Below, one piece after another: positions 62,070 through 64,000 of a stretch of 64,000 nt of DNA. Within the stretch, counting starts at the first letter, position 1, and every line of letters starts with the position of its first letter. The translations under genes and the position numbers were made by a program. Location: contig NZ_JAERQG010000001.1 of assembly GCF_016734805.1 (NCBI RefSeq), forward strand, positions 992,001 through 1,056,000. Direction: 5' to 3'. The notes below the pieces were generated by a model. The model was given only the letters and a program-made list of their open reading frames with translations, was not told the origin of the DNA and did not search any database. The stretch comes from Marivirga atlantica (lineage in GTDB: Bacteria > Bacteroidota > Bacteroidia > Cytophagales > Cyclobacteriaceae).

Positions 62070-62858
62070 ATGCAAAAGAAAGGCGAAATATCAATTCAAT
62101 TAGAAGCAAACCAGAAATTATATTTCGCTTCTGACTTTCATTTAGGCACACCCACAAAAGAGGCTAGTAGAGAAAGAGAACTTAAGATCATTCGCTGGCT
62201 TGATGTTGTAAAAAAAGATGCAGCAGCCATTTTCCTGGTAGGTGATCTTTTCGATTTCTGGCATGAGTATAAAACTGTTATCCCTAAAGGCTTTATAAGA
62301 TTTCAAGGCAAGTTGGCTGAACTAGCTGATGCAGGAATTCCCTTGTATATTTTTACCGGCAACCATGATATGTGGATGTTTGGCTATTACACTGATGAGT
62401 TGGGTATCCCTTTGTTTAGAACTCCGCAAAAGGTATTAGTGGGAAACAAAAAGATTTTGGTAGGGCACGGTGATGGTCTGGGCCCTGGTGATCGTATGTA
62501 TAAATTCTTGAAAAAGGTTTTTGAGAATAAACTTTGTCAATGGGCGTTCAGACAGATACATCCGGATGTTGGTATTAGGATAGCTAATATGTGGTCATCA
62601 AAAAGTCGGCTAAATAGCTCAAATGATGAAACATCGAAGTTTTTGGGTGAGGGCGAATGGCTTTGGTCTTATGCAAATGAGGTTGAGCAAAAAGAGCATT
62701 ATGATTGCTATATTTTCGGACATAGACATCTACCTATTGATGTAGCAGTGGGCGAAAACTCTAGATACATAAACCTTGGCGAGTGGATTAATTACTTCAC
62801 TTACGCTACTTTTGATGGCAAAGAATTTGTACTGGAAAAGTTTGAAGAGAATAATTAA
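62070..62858 (+). CDS. lpxH: UDP-2,3-diacylglucosamine diphosphatase (LpxH-like)
   Basis: The 262-residue calcineurin-type phosphoesterase has metal ligands in FASDFHLG (Asp22, His24), VGDLFDFWHE, TGNHDMWMFG, GHGDGLGPGDRMYK and FGHRHLP. This set and the membrane-facing basic helix match LpxH, which cleaves UDP-2,3-diacylglucosamine to lipid X in lipid A synthesis. Only ATG 62070 precedes the first metal motif with normal spacing. It lies 61 nt after the receiver gene with its own -7 element. The partner genes of lipid A synthesis are elsewhere. Confidence 0.92.
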   Translation: MQKKGEISIQLEANQKLYFASDFHLGTPTKEASRERELKIIRWLDVVKKDAAAIFLVGDLFDFWHEYKTVIPKGFIRFQGKLAELADAGIPLYIFTGNHDMWMFGYYTDELGIPLFRTPQKVLVGNKKILVGHGDGLGPGDRMYKFLKKVFENKLCQWAFRQIHPDVGIRIANMWSSKSRLNSSNDETSKFLGEGEWLWSYANEVEQKEHYDCYIFGHRHLPIDVAVGENSRYINLGEWINYFTYATFDGKEFVLEKFEENN

Positions 62859-62864
62859 TATAAA

Positions 62865-63260
62865 ATGACCAAAAAGCTACTTCTAATTCCTTTCATGTTA
62901 CTTTTCATGTTGTCTGTCGGTTTTGCACAAAAAGCCGCTAACGATTCAGTTGCTGTGGAAAAGGTAAAAGGCGATGGTGAAGTAGCTTATCCTAAAAAAC
63001 TGTTGGTAAATGAAAAGCTTGATTTTAAATTGAGTAAAACTCAATCTGGATCTTTTATAGTAAGTTTTTATAATAATGAGAGTAAGCCGGTAGTTGTAAA
63101 AATTTATGATATTACAGGTAATTTAGTAAAGCAGGAAACTGTTGTTCAAAAGGGTAGTTTTAGCAAAGAATACAATCTTGCATATTATAAACCCAGCTTC
63201 TTTGTAGTGGAAGTAGGTAATTCTAAGTACAATCGTACTAAATCCATTATGGCTGAATAG
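62865..63260 (+). CDS. Small secreted protein resembling a stand-alone type IX sorting domain
   Basis: The 131-residue protein has a signal peptide (ending SVGFAQ, about 21). A short charged linker is followed by an 80-residue beta domain (about 48-131) reading FIVSFYNNESKPVVVKIYD, then ITGNLVKQE and SFFVVEVGNSK. This has the strand order and the KIYD-x-x-G-x-L-V turn of a type A sorting domain, but lacks the opening YPNP motif and any cargo. It lies 6 nt after lpxH and so shares its transcript. It may be a periplasmic protein of the same fold rather than secretion cargo. Confidence 0.8.
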   Translation: MTKKLLLIPFMLLFMLSVGFAQKAANDSVAVEKVKGDGEVAYPKKLLVNEKLDFKLSKTQSGSFIVSFYNNESKPVVVKIYDITGNLVKQETVVQKGSFSKEYNLAYYKPSFFVVEVGNSKYNRTKSIMAE

Positions 63261-63301
63261 TGGTAACTTTTTAGTATTATAATCTACGAATATTGGTCAA
63301 T

Positions 63302-63330
63302 AAAAAAGCCTCAACATTTCTGCTGAGGCC
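63302..63330 (-). terminator. Intrinsic terminator after the FKBP gene
   Basis: On the minus strand GCCTCA pairs with TGAGGC across a 10-nt loop, followed by six T residues (63307-63302). It is not obviously active on the plus strand. Confidence 0.8.
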
Positions 63331-63354
63331 TCTACTTAAAATTTTACGTATTGA

Positions 63355-63783
63355 TTAGCTGATTTCAACTAATTCAATCTCGAAACTTAAATCTTTTCCT
63401 GCTAAAGGATGATTAGCATCCAATACAATGTTGTCGTCATTTACTTCTGCAATAACAACTGGCACTGCTTGCCCATCAGGTTGTTGCATTGATAATTGCA
63501 TACCAACTTCAGGTTTGATGTCTTCAGGTACTTTATCATTAGGTACAGGTACCATCATGTCATCTCTTTTGTCACCATAAGCTTCCGCACTTGGTATTTC
63601 AGCAGTTTTCTTGTCACCAATAGCCATTCCGTCTACTGCCTTGTCAAAACCTGCAATCATCTGTCCAGAACCTAATTCGAATTCAATTGGCTCTCTTTCT
63701 AATGAGCTATCAAATACAGTTCCATCAGTCAATTTGCCTGTGTAATGAACTTTTACTTTGTCGCCTTTTTTTGCTGTTGACAT
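63355..63783 (-). CDS. FKBP-type peptidyl-prolyl isomerase, SlyD-like
   Basis: From ATG 63783 the protein has 142 residues: an FKBP domain (VKVHYTGKLTDGTVFDSS, GSGQMIAGFDKAVDGMAIGD) with the insert-in-flap region (about 70-120) and the NHPLAGKDLSFEIELVEI ending typical of SlyD. It acts as proline isomerase and chaperone. The metal-binding His-rich tail of E. coli SlyD is absent. An ATG at 63807 is possible but would add eight residues not seen in the family. A promoter lies just upstream and a terminator downstream. Confidence 0.93.
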   Translation of the reverse strand: MSTAKKGDKVKVHYTGKLTDGTVFDSSLEREPIEFELGSGQMIAGFDKAVDGMAIGDKKTAEIPSAEAYGDKRDDMMVPVPNDKVPEDIKPEVGMQLSMQQPDGQAVPVVIAEVNDDNIVLDANHPLAGKDLSFEIELVEIS

Positions 63784-63817
63784 AAATCTTGTTTTTGTTA
63801 TTGTCATTTGTAAACCA

Positions 63818-63825
63818 CAAAGGTA
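63818..63825 (-). promoter_or_regulatory. -7 promoter element of the FKBP gene
   Basis: TACCTTTG on the minus strand is an exact TAnnTTTG match, with TTTC 20 nt upstream at the -33 position. The leader to ATG 63783 would be about 29 nt. Confidence 0.6.
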
Positions 63826-64000
63826 TCATTAAGATTCACCAAAATGAAACTAATTCCCTCTTTATCAGATTAGTGTTCGCTATTGCAACATTTAATTCTT
63901 CAATCGTTCATTATTGAACATAAAATGGCTTAAATTCATAGCTGAATTAGCTTTTTGCCCCTTGGCATCATTTTTTCTCTACACGCATTAATACCAATAA

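Overview
This AT-rich window (no rRNA, tRNA, CRISPR array, insertion sequence or prophage seen) is chromosomal DNA of a Bacteroidota member, most likely a free-living marine or soil Cytophagales. The evidence is TonB-dependent receptors with carboxypeptidase-regulatory N-termini, type IX secretion C-terminal sorting domains, promoters of the form TAnnTTTG, bacillithiol synthesis (BshA), a GH3-beta-lactamase fusion, FA2H-type fatty acid hydroxylation and PnuC/TonB-receptor vitamin uptake under TPP riboswitches. The genus is inference.

Layout. 1-1937: 5' part of a thiamine-regulated TonB receptor (minus strand), with promoter, TPP riboswitch and attenuator-like hairpin. 2018-6009: histidine kinase and OmpR-type regulator, a helically phased direct-repeat operator, then a secreted retropepsin-like protein and a protein made of two duplicated beta-sandwich domains. 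6132-13979: a 2615-residue type IX-secreted surface protein with duplicated domain architecture. 14020-15230: TPP riboswitch, PnuT-type transporter and NadR-like kinase, forming with the first receptor a thiamine salvage regulon split across 13 kb. 15263-20476: tightly packed VWA, MoxR-like AAA+, TPR-histidine kinase and TerC genes. 20562-27132: housekeeping and envelope genes (NRDE, YeeZ-like, fatty acid hydroxylase, bshA, GH3-beta-lactamase). 27312-31223: small membrane protein, mutL and two tandem rhomboids. 31275-36620: sorting-domain protein, anti-sigma/ECF sigma pair, lpdA, membrane glycosyltransferase-like protein. 36661-47945: fabG, VWA membrane protein, M23 peptidase, patatin-barrel protein, two OmpA proteins, and an NSS transporter with a 39-residue MetS-like subunit. 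48021-54120: two TonB receptors, one followed by a periplasmic thioredoxin. 54121-57904: a minus-strand run of retropepsin-like, hemC, cyclophilin, RmlD-like and DUF1543 genes. 58291-62009: a PilJ-N/five-PAS kinase and its receiver partner. 62070-63783: lpxH, a stand-alone sorting-domain-like protein, and an FKBP isomerase.

The best candidates for new biology are: (1) the TPP-riboswitch operon whose second gene is a nicotinamide-riboside-kinase-like enzyme, a plausible non-canonical thiamine kinase; (2) the TGACA repeats, spaced 10-21-10 bp, between the OmpR-type regulator and the retropepsin/sandwich operon; (3) the VWA-MoxR-HK-TerC array. Most other genes are ordinary core genes of the phylum. 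All names rest on motif recognition by eye; no searches were run.
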